Shown: piece by piece, positions 1 through 10,050 of the stretch
Layout of the letters: each line of letters opens with the position of its first letter
Numbering within the stretch: the first letter of the stretch is position 1
DNA from: Paenibacillus sp. FJAT-29882
Lineage (GTDB): Bacteria; Bacillota; Bacilli; Bacillales; DSM-1321
Assembly (NCBI RefSeq): GCF_001510645.1
Contig: NZ_LMVB01000003.1
Location: 124,001-188,000 of the forward strand
Direction: 5' to 3'
Length of the DNA stretch: 64,000 nucleotides
The notes under the pieces: model-generated
Databases searched by the model: none
Told to the model about the DNA's origin: nothing
Seen by the model: the letters and a program-made list of their open reading frames with translations, nothing else
Made by a program: the position numbers and the translations under genes

Positions 1-3000
1 TATACTACAAATGTGTCTGCCACTAACGGGTACCAACTTTACCCTCGTGATGTGAAGGATATTGCTCCAATTCTAGGTATTACACATTCAGCGTTAAAAG
101 AAGTTTACAAAGGCACAGATGTTGAATTTGAGGCAAATGCAGATGGTGCAGAAACTGTTATTGCATATTACCGAGCTGCTGGAGTTACTGAATATACCCC
201 GGTACCAATGAATGGCAGTGAAGGTCGCTACACAGTAACATTAGAAGCAGTCAATGTGCCTCAAGATGGTTTCGACTATTATATTGAAGCCAAAGCAGGT
301 GAGCAAGCACAAACAGCTGGAACAAGTGCAGCACCAAATGCAGTAACGGTAATTGAGGACAAAGTTGGTCCAGAAATTAGCGGCGAGACACCACAAAATG
401 ATACGAAAGTAGAAAGTCCACAGCCTGAGATTTCCGCTTTGATTAACGACCCAAGCGGTGTTGATGACAAGACAGTACAAATGTGGCTGGATGATCAAGA
501 GCTAACAGCACCAGCTGCATCCATTAGCAAAACACAGGTAAAATACAAACCTGAGAAAGAACTTTCACTTGGAAAGCACACCGTGAAGGTTTCAGCAAAA
601 GATATAAAAGGTAACGCAAGTGAAAAACAATGGACGTTTGAAGTCGTTTCACGTTTTACAGGTGGAAATCACTATCGTGGTACAACACACAACCACACAA
701 ACATCTCACATGATGGTGCAGGTACACCTGAGGATGCTGTAAAAGCAGGTAAAGCCCACCATTATGATTGGTTTGCATTCTCTGACCATTCACATGATAT
801 TGACCCTGAAAAACTTGGTACAGATACTGAAGTCCGTGATGGTATGCAGGAACGTACTGGTGGTGATCAGTGGCAATTAACAAAAGACCTTGCCAAAAAA
901 TACACAAACAGTGATTATGTCGTATTCCCGGCATTTGAAATGACCTCTACTACATGGGGACATTCAAATATCTTCGGTTCAGATAATTTTATCGATCGAA
1001 ACATTAATGGGAAGCAGTACCAAGACTTAAGCCAATATTATGCATGGGTAATGACATATGATGACATCGTTGGCCAATTTAATCACCCAGATATGTCTGC
1101 AAATGCATTTAACAACTTTAAACCATACAATAAAGACGTAGATAAATTATTTACGATGTTAGAAGTTGGAAATGGTTCTGGACATTATGGATATGCAAAT
1201 GCTGAAGGTAAATTCTACTCGGCATTAGATTTAGGCTGGCATGTAGCGCCAACTTATGGCGAAGACAACCATGAAGGAACATGGGGCCAAGTCAATGCCC
1301 GTACTGTTATCGTTGCAGATGATCTGACTCAAGAATCTCTTCTTCATTCGATGCGTAATATGCGCGTATACATGGAAGAAGATCCAAATTTCACTTTGGA
1401 AGTATTAGCGAATGGATACTTTATGGGTTCCACAGTTGATAGCAAAACATTAAAGTTTGACATTAAAGGAAGCGATTTGGTAGCCGAAGCACATAATGAA
1501 AGTGACTATAAATACCTTCCGACTTCTTACAAATCAGATGATAGAATTGCAAAGGTTGAATTGATTACGAATGGTGGAAAAGTAGTGGAGTCTATTTCTC
1601 CAATGGAAAAAGATTTTACATGGAACCCGTCTTATAAGGTAAGCGGAGGCCAACAGTGGTTTGTTGTTAAAGTTACACAAATGGATGGCGAACGAATTTA
1701 TTCTTCACCAATCTGGTCAAAAGAAGAATCTGTTGATGTAAAAGTAAATGATATTAATATTGATGGTGGCGTTATTATTGGTGGGAACCCTTCTACATTG
1801 ACGGCAACAGTTGCTAATAATGGTACGGAAGTTGTTAAAAATCTTAAAGTAGACTTCTATTACGATGAAGTAAAATCTGATAATTTTATCGGAACGAATA
1901 ACATCTCATCTATTCTAACTAAGAGTTCAGCAACGGCAACAGCTACATGGGTAAGCCCAATAAAAGGCGACCATCAGCTGATTGTAGTTGTGACCTCAAA
2001 TGAAGGTCTCGATCTTGGTGATGTGAAATATACGTTACCGGTAAAAATTAAAGAACCACTTGGAATTAAAGTATTAATCGATGCGAACCACGGCAACGAA
2101 AATACAAGTGCTGACAGTGGATCGTATAAGGATAACTTAAAAGCTTATACACTTCTTCTTCAAAAAGAGGGATACACTGTAAATGAAAATAAAGTAGCTC
2201 TTACCGATGAAGTATTAAGTACTGTGACAGTATTAGTTCTTACACATGCAAGAACAGCCCTTACAAATGCTGAAAATACTGCAGTTGCAAAGTTTGTGAA
2301 AAATGGCGGTTCCTTATTAATGGCTGGAAAGAGCAACAATGGCTCCACAGATCCTACTGTAAATAATAACTTGCTGAGTGAAATGGGCTCGGCTATCCGA
2401 ATGGGTAATGATGGAGTATTTGATGATAGCAAGACCGGCAACTTCTGGAGCGATCCAAAGGTAAGTCCTTATGCTGTTAGAGTATACCCTGGATTAGTTT
2501 CTAATTATATTACGGATCGCGTATCTTTCGTCGATTACTATAGTGGAACAAGCTTGTCAGGGGCTAATAATCAGCCACTAACAGCAAGCGGTACGGTTAC
2601 GATCCTTGCGAAAGGAAATGAAACGACCTACCAAGGAAATATTAAAGGTGGAAATACGTATGATAATGTTTCAGATGAGACTGGTGGATCAGCCATTCCT
2701 TTAATTGCCTCAGAGGAAATTGAAAAAGGACGTATTGTTGTTTCAGGTATGAACATCTTTAATGACAAACAAATGGATGAATCGTATGAACCAAAAGGAA
2801 ACGACGAATTATCACTAAATGCGATAAATTGGTTAGCGCATCGTGAAACAAAGGTTTCAAAAATTGCTGACGTTAGAAAATTAGCAGATGAAACAGATGT
2901 TGTTGTGGAAGGTACAGTTACGACTGGAGCAGGAGTATTCTTTGATGCTTTCAACCTACAGGATGAAACTGGCGGCATCATGGCATTCCAAGAAGTCCCA

Positions 3001-4647
3001 GATGGTTCTTTAAAACCAGGCGATAAAGTACGTGTTTATGGCCATACGAAGACTTTTGATAATAACAAAGAATTAGAGTTTATCAATTTCTCTAATGACG
3101 TTATTAAAATCGGTACTGGTGAACCTCTTCAACCGAAAGATGTGACTACTGGTTCAGCGACAGCTGATGAAAATATAGGACTGTTAGTGAAAGCAACAGG
3201 CAAAGTCATTTCCATTGCTGACGAAAGCTCCTACATTATCAATGACGGTTCCGGTGATTTGCTTGTCTTCGTAGACGGATACATCGCAAATCAATCGGGT
3301 AAAGTACCAAATATGAAAGTCGGCGATACACTTGAAGCTGTCGGCATATCTGGTGATTTCGCAAGCGGTAAACGAATTCGAGTACGTGATACAAAAGAAT
3401 TAAAAGTGAATTCAGGAGATCCAATAGAACCAGGAAATCCGGTAGATCCAGGAGATTCAGTAGATCCATCAAATCCAGGAAATCCAGTTGGTCCAGGGGA
3501 GTCAAAAGATCCATCACAACCTCCGACGACTGAACCAGGAAATGGTGTAATTAATCAAGAGGCTGTCTTGAATCAAATAAACGATTCGAAAGCAAAAGAA
3601 GTAAAGGTAGTTATTTCAGCCCCAACCTCGGCAGTACCAACAGTTAAGGCGGAAGTTCCTCTTTCTGTCTTGAAAAGTCTAGTAACATCAAACAAACCGT
3701 TTACGATACATGCAGGTAAGACGGAAATTTCTATTCCACACAATATATTGAAAGATATGGAGGCAGCGACATCAAGCAAAGCATCCATTATTGTGACACT
3801 TGCGAAAGACGCAGTAAATGTTGTACAAGGAAAAGTACTTTCTGATGTATATGATTTCACGATTACGGTTGAAAAAGATGGGAAATCATCAAACGTTTCA
3901 TTGTTCTCCAAACCAATTGAAGTAAAAATCGCGGTCGACTCGGCTTCTGTAAAGGACAAGCGTAAAGTGGCTGCCTACTTCATGAATGAGAAAACAGGCG
4001 CGTTTGAATATGTTGGCGGGAAATATGTAAATGACAAATTAGTTTTTCAGACACATCACTTCTCAAAATTTGTAATTTTAGAGACAGCTAAGACGTTTAA
4101 CGATATTCGAAATTATTGGGCACAGGATGAAATTGAAGTATTGGCATCTCGCTCTACTATAGCTGGGAAAACAAGTACGATGTTCAATCCGGCTGGCGAT
4201 ATTACACGAGCTGAATTTACGGTGTTAATTACTCGTGCACTAAATCTGCCGCTTAGTACTTACGAAGGGACATTCAAAGATGTCGCGAAGAGTAAAGAGT
4301 GGGCATACCCAGGCATCGAAGCGGCATATCGTGCAGGAATTGTTAAAGGTAAAACGAAGGATCGTTTCGACCCAGAGGGATTGATTACACGTGAAGAAAT
4401 CGCAGCGATGACTATTCGTGCCATCCAATATCAGGATGATTCTCTCCTACTCAATCTTGACACTACTAAGACTTTTGTAGATGATTCGAAAATCGGTTCT
4501 TTTGCAAAAGACGCTGTTAAAAAATCAGCAGCATTAGGTATTGTAAAAGGTCGAACAAACAAAACTTTTGATCCGAAAGCGAATGTAACTCGTGCAGAAG
4601 CGGCGGTCATTCTTTACCGATCATTAGAACAACTAAAAGCTTTCTAA
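1..4647 (+). CDS. SLH-anchored PHP-domain phosphoesterase, 5' end outside window
   Basis: The frame is open to the first base, so the N-terminus with any signal peptide lies upstream; the first GTG at 13 is not a credible start. About 1548 codons are visible. Residues are counted from position 13. A PHP-type metallo-phosphoesterase domain begins near 216 with the THNHT histidines and continues through DWFAFSDHSHD. A Rossmann-like DUF4350/ThuA-like segment lies near 680-950, and an OB-fold of the kind found in YhcR-type nucleases near 955-1130. A Pro/Gly-rich linker (1135-1176) and a beta-rich domain follow, then three C-terminal SLH domains (about 1361-1544; motifs FNPAGDITRAE, FDPEGLITREE, FDPKANVTRAE). 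The SLH domains imply docking on pyruvylated wall polysaccharide, so the enzyme works outside the cell. The substrate is unknown; a phosphoester from nucleic acids or lipids is an inference. The first visible residues (NGYQLYPRDVKDI) resemble the end of another OB-fold. Confidence 0.9.
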   Translation, partial: YTTNVSATNGYQLYPRDVKDIAPILGITHSALKEVYKGTDVEFEANADGAETVIAYYRAAGVTEYTPVPMNGSEGRYTVTLEAVNVPQDGFDYYIEAKAGEQAQTAGTSAAPNAVTVIEDKVGPEISGETPQNDTKVESPQPEISALINDPSGVDDKTVQMWLDDQELTAPAASISKTQVKYKPEKELSLGKHTVKVSAKDIKGNASEKQWTFEVVSRFTGGNHYRGTTHNHTNISHDGAGTPEDAVKAGKAHHYDWFAFSDHSHDIDPEKLGTDTEVRDGMQERTGGDQWQLTKDLAKKYTNSDYVVFPAFEMTSTTWGHSNIFGSDNFIDRNINGKQYQDLSQYYAWVMTYDDIVGQFNHPDMSANAFNNFKPYNKDVDKLFTMLEVGNGSGHYGYANAEGKFYSALDLGWHVAPTYGEDNHEGTWGQVNARTVIVADDLTQESLLHSMRNMRVYMEEDPNFTLEVLANGYFMGSTVDSKTLKFDIKGSDLVAEAHNESDYKYLPTSYKSDDRIAKVELITNGGKVVESISPMEKDFTWNPSYKVSGGQQWFVVKVTQMDGERIYSSPIWSKEESVDVKVNDINIDGGVIIGGNPSTLTATVANNGTEVVKNLKVDFYYDEVKSDNFIGTNNISSILTKSSATATATWVSPIKGDHQLIVVVTSNEGLDLGDVKYTLPVKIKEPLGIKVLIDANHGNENTSADSGSYKDNLKAYTLLLQKEGYTVNENKVALTDEVLSTVTVLVLTHARTALTNAENTAVAKFVKNGGSLLMAGKSNNGSTDPTVNNNLLSEMGSAIRMGNDGVFDDSKTGNFWSDPKVSPYAVRVYPGLVSNYITDRVSFVDYYSGTSLSGANNQPLTASGTVTILAKGNETTYQGNIKGGNTYDNVSDETGGSAIPLIASEEIEKGRIVVSGMNIFNDKQMDESYEPKGNDELSLNAINWLAHRETKVSKIADVRKLADETDVVVEGTVTTGAGVFFDAFNLQDETGGIMAFQEVPDGSLKPGDKVRVYGHTKTFDNNKELEFINFSNDVIKIGTGEPLQPKDVTTGSATADENIGLLVKATGKVISIADESSYIINDGSGDLLVFVDGYIANQSGKVPNMKVGDTLEAVGISGDFASGKRIRVRDTKELKVNSGDPIEPGNPVDPGDSVDPSNPGNPVGPGESKDPSQPPTTEPGNGVINQEAVLNQINDSKAKEVKVVISAPTSAVPTVKAEVPLSVLKSLVTSNKPFTIHAGKTEISIPHNILKDMEAATSSKASIIVTLAKDAVNVVQGKVLSDVYDFTITVEKDGKSSNVSLFSKPIEVKIAVDSASVKDKRKVAAYFMNEKTGAFEYVGGKYVNDKLVFQTHHFSKFVILETAKTFNDIRNYWAQDEIEVLASRSTIAGKTSTMFNPAGDITRAEFTVLITRALNLPLSTYEGTFKDVAKSKEWAYPGIEAAYRAGIVKGKTKDRFDPEGLITREEIAAMTIRAIQYQDDSLLLNLDTTKTFVDDSKIGSFAKDAVKKSAALGIVKGRTNKTFDPKANVTRAEAAVILYRSLEQLKAF

Positions 4648-4656
4648 TTTATGAAT

Positions 4657-4694
4657 ACAAAAACGGAACCTCACAATTGCGAGGTTCCGTTTTT
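4657..4694. terminator. Bidirectional Rho-independent terminator
   Basis: The stem AACGGAACCTC / GAGGTTCCGTT is flanked by an A-run on one side and a T-run on the other. It lies between the convergent SLH-PHP gene and the helicase gene and can serve both. Confidence 0.9.
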
Positions 4695-4732
4695 GATTAC
4701 TTGTAGCAGAGTTTACGAAAAGTGCCTCCGTA

Positions 4733-7717
4733 TTAATGCAAGGACACAAGATCCCGAATTTCATCTGTTGATAATTCGGTAATCCAATTGTCACCGTTAA
4801 TGATTTCGTCGTTCAAAGCTTGTTTTTTATCAATCATCATGTCAATTTTTTCTTCAAGAGTTCCGGTGCAAATGAGCTTATGGACATGGACAAAACGTTT
4901 TTGACCAATCCGATAGGCTCGATCGGTTGCCTGGTTCTCAACAGCAGGATTCCACCAGCGGTCATAGTGAATAACATGATTGGCTGTGGTTAGGTTCAAT
5001 CCAGTTCCACCCGCTTTAAGCGATAGGATGAAGATCGGAAATTCGCCTGCCTGGAATCTGGCAATCATCGTATCTCGCTGTGCTTTACTAGCACTGCCGT
5101 TTAGGAAGGGTACCTCGATGTTATACCGCTTCTCTAACAATTCCTTCATCATATTCCCCATCCCGATATATTGCGTGAAGATGAGGCAGCTTTCCTGGCT
5201 CTCCTGAACAGCATCAACCAGCTCGGTTAGCTTTTCGAGTTTACCCGAGCGTTTGCTTTTTGCCATAATATCTGATGTAGCATCTTCTTTTAAGTATAAA
5301 GCAGGATGGTTGCACAATTGCTTCAATTTGTTTAGCATCTTCAGAATAATTCCCTTTTTCTCAAACGCTGACAGCTTTTCAATGTCTGTAAAGGTATCTT
5401 TAATAAGCTGCTCATAGAGTGAAGCCTGTTCCGTTGTTAAAGGAACATATTCCTTTTGTTCCTGCTTATCCGGGAGATTAAGGGCAACATCTTTATCCTT
5501 TTTCGTTCTTCTTAACAGAAATGGTGTAATCAGGCGTTGCAACTCTTTAATTTTGTCCTTTTGATCTTCACGTTCAATCGTAGCGACATATTTATCCGAG
5601 AATTGCTTAAGTGATCCAAGATAGCCTTTGTTGATAAAATCAAAAATCGCCCATAATTCGCTTAATCGGTTTTCCATCGGTGTACCGGTAAGAGCGACAT
5701 GATGGCGGCCTTTAAACTTCCGAACGGAACGAGATTGCTTTGTTTGGGCATTTTTAATATTTTGCGCTTCATCAAGAATAATCGTATTCCAATAAACGGA
5801 TGAGAGGGCATCAAAATCATGATGAGTGATCCCATATGAAGTCAACACGATATCATATTTTGCGATTGTTTGAACAAAGGCTTCACCTTTCACACGAGTT
5901 GTTCCATAATGCAGGTAAACCTTTAAATTTGGTGAGAATCGTTCTAGTTCCCGCTGCCAATTACCAAGGACAGATGTTGGACAGATAATAAGGGAGGCTT
6001 GAACCGGAATAGCTTCTTTTTGAATATCCAAAACGTCTTCGGTTGTGCTCCCTTCAGCATCTTCTTCATTTTCTTGGGTTTCCACAATCGCCTGAGGAAT
6101 AACAGCTTCTTCTTGATCTTCCGCATCAATCACAGAGGGGTTCTCCTTATGTTGCAGTTCTTTTACGTGCTGTAAGTAGGTAATCATTTGTACAGTTTTT
6201 CCAAGACCCATATCATCTGCGAGGCAGGCGCCAAAGCCATGCTCCCGTAGAAATAAAAGCCAGCTCATACCAAGTGATTGATAAGGTCTGAGCTCACCAT
6301 GGAAGGTCTTTGGTGCAGGTAGAATCGGAATGTTCTTCGTTTCACGTAAACGGCTGACCATTTTACGAAGCTCTTGATTTAATTCGAATTGAATGTGCAA
6401 CATTTGATTCGTATCATCATCTTCTACTTCATCTTGTTCATTCATGAATTCCTGTTGCAGTAAATCGGTTAACTGTAAGCCTTTGTCGTTGGCTGTTTCC
6501 ATGAGTTCTTGAATTTGTTTGATGAATTGTGGATCCAGCTTGACCCATTGCCCACGGATATAGACAAGGCGTCGCTTTTCATTTACGAGATTTTGGAACT
6601 CGGCTTCTGAAAGGTCTTCTCCATTCAAGGAAAATCGCCAGTCAAAGTCCATTAAGGCTTGCATTCCAACATACGAAGGACCACGATTTGAAGAGCTTTT
6701 TACTCTCGCTTTGACTTTCAGGGAAGACTCTTTTAGAGCCATCCACCAAGAAGGAAGCAGGATTTCAGCTCCTAAAAACAACAGCTTTTCACTAGCATCC
6801 GTTAGAAAATCCCAAGCTTCCGGCTCACTTAGTTCCTCTTTGAAGCCATTCGCTGCAAACCTGAGCCATGGAATGACGGAAACCCAGCGCTCGACGGTTC
6901 GTTTGATTTCACTGGCATATTTATTCCAGCCGCGTGGTAATCGTTTAGCTGGATAATCAATCACAACGTCTTCTTCTTTTTTTGAACGTAAAAAAGTAGT
7001 CAAATTCCACGGACCTACTCCGTCAATCGGCTCCGTTAATTTCAACCCGATGACGAAAGGTTTAGTATCTTCTTCAATCCCTAACCAAGCACTCCAGCTT
7101 TCTTCATCAAAAAAGGTTTGCAATTCTTCAGCTGTAAGTCGAGTGTCTTTTAAAGCAGTAAGTGCTTCATCCCATTTATTTTTAAGGCTTGAATAGCTGG
7201 AAAGATAAGCGTTCGCTGCATCGTTATACCATGCTTCAATAAACGCCTGTTTCGTTTCTTCATTTTCAGCGTGAATATCTGTGTAGACTTTTTCCTCCCA
7301 AAAGGCAGGTACGAATTCCTCAAGTACTTCCTCTGGCAATGTCCAACCGACCTGTTCATGTTGCAGGCTAGTAAAGTCAGGTACGGGCACGCCCTTTTCA
7401 ATCGATTCATGAAGGACAGGTGCCGCTGAGAGACATAGAGAAGAGAGCTCTGACCATTCCCAGTCAATAAATGAGTTAAATCCTTCTTTAGAAAATAAAT
7501 TCAGAAGGACCCAGGCATTGACGATAAATACTGGAATGGTATCGATCGTATCAACAGTCAGTCTGGTGCCGTAGAAGCTTGCTTCATCCCAAGAGAATAA
7601 CAGCCTACGAACAGATTCGGGATTTACATATGTATTTTCAGGGGTGACGATGGCAATGGAGTATTTCCCGCTTCCGATTGCTGCAATTTTTACTTTTAAT
7701 GTTTTTCGGTTATCCAT
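4733..7717 (-). CDS. ywqA: SNF2-family DEAD/DEAH-type helicase, YwqA-like
   Basis: A 994-residue cytoplasmic ATPase of the SNF2/Rad54 type. The N-terminal half (about 1-430) is the SNF2-associated region found in bacterial members. The motor starts near 480: Walker A DDMGLGKT at about 499-506, DEAQ (motif II) near 647, LTGTPMENR (motif III), then the second RecA lobe with the GLNLT region and motif VI TDRAYRIGQ near 936. It is expected to translocate on double-stranded DNA, with a role in repair or remodelling. The start ATG at 7717 overlaps the end of the upstream SWIM gene by 8 nt, so the two are translationally coupled, as in the ywqB-ywqA pair of B. subtilis. There is an acidic insertion with DAEDQEE and QENEEDAEG between motifs I and II. 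Confidence 0.93.
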   Translation of the reverse strand: MDNRKTLKVKIAAIGSGKYSIAIVTPENTYVNPESVRRLLFSWDEASFYGTRLTVDTIDTIPVFIVNAWVLLNLFSKEGFNSFIDWEWSELSSLCLSAAPVLHESIEKGVPVPDFTSLQHEQVGWTLPEEVLEEFVPAFWEEKVYTDIHAENEETKQAFIEAWYNDAANAYLSSYSSLKNKWDEALTALKDTRLTAEELQTFFDEESWSAWLGIEEDTKPFVIGLKLTEPIDGVGPWNLTTFLRSKKEEDVVIDYPAKRLPRGWNKYASEIKRTVERWVSVIPWLRFAANGFKEELSEPEAWDFLTDASEKLLFLGAEILLPSWWMALKESSLKVKARVKSSSNRGPSYVGMQALMDFDWRFSLNGEDLSEAEFQNLVNEKRRLVYIRGQWVKLDPQFIKQIQELMETANDKGLQLTDLLQQEFMNEQDEVEDDDTNQMLHIQFELNQELRKMVSRLRETKNIPILPAPKTFHGELRPYQSLGMSWLLFLREHGFGACLADDMGLGKTVQMITYLQHVKELQHKENPSVIDAEDQEEAVIPQAIVETQENEEDAEGSTTEDVLDIQKEAIPVQASLIICPTSVLGNWQRELERFSPNLKVYLHYGTTRVKGEAFVQTIAKYDIVLTSYGITHHDFDALSSVYWNTIILDEAQNIKNAQTKQSRSVRKFKGRHHVALTGTPMENRLSELWAIFDFINKGYLGSLKQFSDKYVATIEREDQKDKIKELQRLITPFLLRRTKKDKDVALNLPDKQEQKEYVPLTTEQASLYEQLIKDTFTDIEKLSAFEKKGIILKMLNKLKQLCNHPALYLKEDATSDIMAKSKRSGKLEKLTELVDAVQESQESCLIFTQYIGMGNMMKELLEKRYNIEVPFLNGSASKAQRDTMIARFQAGEFPIFILSLKAGGTGLNLTTANHVIHYDRWWNPAVENQATDRAYRIGQKRFVHVHKLICTGTLEEKIDMMIDKKQALNDEIINGDNWITELSTDEIRDLVSLH

Positions 7718-9320
7718 CGATTAGCTTACTCCTTTGCAGTTCTTCTTGAAAAGCCCGCAATCGTTTTGTGGAAAGAGAGATATAGTCCAAGTAATTCTCG
7801 AATACATTCTCCTGTTTCATCTTTTTATAGATCGTTCGCATTTTTTTCAAATACCGAACGGCTTGTTTGTAGGCAGCCCGGTTTTTTAAAGAAACAGTTT
7901 GCTGTACGGCATGGTGGTAAAGCGGCAGGATAATCTTAGGGTCGCTCGCTACAACCGTTTTAATCATGTCTTGGCCGATTGCATCAAGCGTTACGCCAGA
8001 ATAAATAATTAAATCCGTCCACTTTTTATAATTTTGCTGCTCAAAAAGAAACATCGAGTATTCCCAATAACTATATGGAAGCGCTTCTCGGTAAAATTTT
8101 TCAAGTAAATCAAAGCGTTTCAATTTCGTACAAGAAGCATAGATCGGTTTCGCTAAGATACGAACATGGTCATTACAAGCATAATAATCATTTATATCCG
8201 TTAAATAATCATTCAGATTTCGGATAATAAATTCAATAAAAGGCAAATTTCGTTGATGTGTGTCCTGGTCCGCAAATTGTTTCATCCAATAATATAGATA
8301 AGGACAATCGTTAAATGTGAGATTTTGCAACAATGGTATCGCCTTGTCATATTGGTTATCCAGTACGTAGAGGTGAATAGCAGCAATGGAGTGAGTCGAG
8401 CGCTCTATCTCACTTAAAGTTGACGTCGAAAGCTTCTTTTCGATTCGTTCTGACTCTACTTTTCTAGGTGCTTTCTTCGAGAATAAATGGGTCCATAGTT
8501 CACGATATAAATCGACTTTTTCATATTCCAATCCTTCATTGCCCCGTAGTAGATCGATTGTATCTTCGGATAGATTGCTTATAAAGGAATCAAAGGCGAA
8601 TGGACGTGATCGGTTTGCTAAGCGGTAAATCATCGAATGCAAAGAATCGAATAAATCGTCGACTAGCTGGTAAAAGGCCCGTATGGTATAGGGTTGGTTT
8701 CGATGTTCATCCATCAGCTTGAATGTGTTCAGTAAAGTGAATGTGGACGTGATGAATTGATAAAGTAATTTCCAATTCGATTCCCTAGGAGCTTTAGACA
8801 TAAGCGTTGATTTATAGTGCTGGATATGATTTTCCATGACAAAAGAGTTCTCTGTGAATCGATCTTCGATTAGTTCTGTGAAAGACTCTCTCGTGAAATT
8901 CTTCCAGCTATCATAGCTTTGTTCGAACGGTTCTGATTCTGTCAGTAGGGTACTAGCAGGTTTAACCGGAAGCGTTGCTTGAGTTTTTGTATTCTTGTCG
9001 CTTTGAGACCAGTTAAGGACCCAATCCGCTGGACTAGAAATGCTCGCGTACAAGTGAAAAAACACCGCAATCTTGTGCGTACAGATCGATTGATGATCAC
9101 ATGTGCATTCAGATGCAACCCAAAATAGCATATCGAATTCAACCTCTTTTGGCGTTCCGTCCTGAACAACAGCATAAACCGAGCTCTCTTCCTCAGAAGT
9201 CACCTTAACTAACCCCTGACGGTAAAGAGAAAGCCCCTCACGAACCGTCAACTGATCCTCATCCACCGAAGGACGAAGCAACCGGCTAAGCTCCTCCGCC
9301 AAAAACAACAAATCGTCCAT
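7710..9320 (-). CDS. ywqB: SWIM zinc-finger protein, YwqB-like
   Basis: 536 residues. A SWIM motif CxCx(n)CxH is visible at Cys72, Cys74, Cys80 and His82 (ECTCDHQSICTH). The rest is helical and gives no other recognised domain. SWIM fingers bind DNA or protein, and the gene is fused by an 8-nt overlap to the SNF2 helicase, so a role as its partner is likely. The function of YwqB itself is not established. First gene of a two-gene operon; its promoter region contains a REP element at 9334-9353. Confidence 0.88.
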   Translation of the reverse strand: MDDLLFLAEELSRLLRPSVDEDQLTVREGLSLYRQGLVKVTSEEESSVYAVVQDGTPKEVEFDMLFWVASECTCDHQSICTHKIAVFFHLYASISSPADWVLNWSQSDKNTKTQATLPVKPASTLLTESEPFEQSYDSWKNFTRESFTELIEDRFTENSFVMENHIQHYKSTLMSKAPRESNWKLLYQFITSTFTLLNTFKLMDEHRNQPYTIRAFYQLVDDLFDSLHSMIYRLANRSRPFAFDSFISNLSEDTIDLLRGNEGLEYEKVDLYRELWTHLFSKKAPRKVESERIEKKLSTSTLSEIERSTHSIAAIHLYVLDNQYDKAIPLLQNLTFNDCPYLYYWMKQFADQDTHQRNLPFIEFIIRNLNDYLTDINDYYACNDHVRILAKPIYASCTKLKRFDLLEKFYREALPYSYWEYSMFLFEQQNYKKWTDLIIYSGVTLDAIGQDMIKTVVASDPKIILPLYHHAVQQTVSLKNRAAYKQAVRYLKKMRTIYKKMKQENVFENYLDYISLSTKRLRAFQEELQRSKLIDG

Positions 9321-9333
9321 ACAGCACCTCCAA

Positions 9334-9353
9334 GGGGTCAGACCCCATTTCCC
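9334..9353 (+). repeat. REP element, outer left copy
   Basis: GGGGTCAGACCCCATTTCCC: a perfect 6-bp palindrome around a central A, with tail ATTTCCC. Lies just upstream of the SWIM gene start codon. Confidence 0.85.
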
Positions 9354-9410
9354 AAAATAATAATTGAATAAAAAACATTGATATAATAGTATTTAATCAA
9401 GGGTACTTTA

Positions 9411-9430
9411 GGGGTCAGACCCTATTTCCC
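9411..9430 (+). repeat. REP element, inner left copy
   Basis: Same 20-mer with one change (CCCT instead of CCCC). Ends 19 nt before the RAYT start codon and could occlude its translation or transcription start. Confidence 0.85.
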
Positions 9431-9449
9431 AAACTTGAAAGGATTGATC

Positions 9450-10001
9450 ATGAATATGCCAAGAAAGAACAGAGTGTGGTTTCCTGGTGCAATATATCAT
9501 ATTACGTGCCGTGGTAATCGCCGAGGTGACATTTTTTATGATGATATTGATCGTTTGAATTATCTTTATTATCTGGAAGATACTAGAGTGAAATATTTTT
9601 TTCACTTACATGCGTATTGTTTAATGACGAACCATCTCCATTTATTACTGGAAACAAAGGATAACCCTCCTGGAAATATTATGAGAAAGTTAAACTCACG
9701 CTATGCCATTTCCTTTAACAAACGCCACAACCTTGACGGCCACGTATTCCAAGGACGTTATCATGCCGTGATGATTGATTCCCACGAACACTTCACAAGC
9801 ACAAGCCGCTACATTCATCTTAATCCCGTTAAGGCCAATATCGTCCAAAAACCAGAACAATATAAGTGGAGCAGCTATTCTGCATACGCCAAAGGCACTC
9901 CAAACCGACACATCATCACAAATGAAATCCTCCGTTACTTTCAAACCCCAGCCAACTACACCAGCTACGTGCAGGGGTCAGACCCTATTTCCCAGAATTA
10001 A
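9450..10001 (+). CDS. REP-associated tyrosine transposase (RAYT), Y1/HUH family
   Basis: 183 residues from ATG 9450, chosen because AAAGGA lies 6 nt upstream; an in-frame TTG at 9435 lies in the repeat-proximal leader and has no such site. The Y1_Tnp fold is seen from PGAIYHITCRGN. The HUH metal-binding pair is His62 and His64 (TNHLHLLLE), and the likely catalytic tyrosine is Tyr104 in FQGRYHAV; RYIHLNPVKA is also family-typical. RAYTs are single-strand endonucleases that act on REP hairpins. Oddly, the inner right REP forms the last codons (GSDPIS) before the stop, so the repeat is translated. All key residues are present, so the enzyme looks intact. Confidence 0.9.
   Translation: MNMPRKNRVWFPGAIYHITCRGNRRGDIFYDDIDRLNYLYYLEDTRVKYFFHLHAYCLMTNHLHLLLETKDNPPGNIMRKLNSRYAISFNKRHNLDGHVFQGRYHAVMIDSHEHFTSTSRYIHLNPVKANIVQKPEQYKWSSYSAYAKGTPNRHIITNEILRYFQTPANYTSYVQGSDPISQN
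9974..9993 (+). repeat. REP element, inner right copy (inside RAYT coding sequence)
   Basis: Identical to the inner left copy. It encodes the RAYT C-terminus in frame. Confidence 0.85.
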
Positions 10002-10050
10002 TCTACATCAATAACCCTAGTTGTAGCAAGGGTTTGTTCATCATACATGA

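Noticed and set aside
3239-3517. Leu/Asp-rich minus-strand frame opposite the Pro-rich linker
   Set aside because: Composition is a by-product of the Pro/Gly/Asp linker codons on the plus strand.
9696-9944. Second protein antisense to the RAYT gene
   Set aside because: Pure shadow of a strong coding frame; no start site signal.
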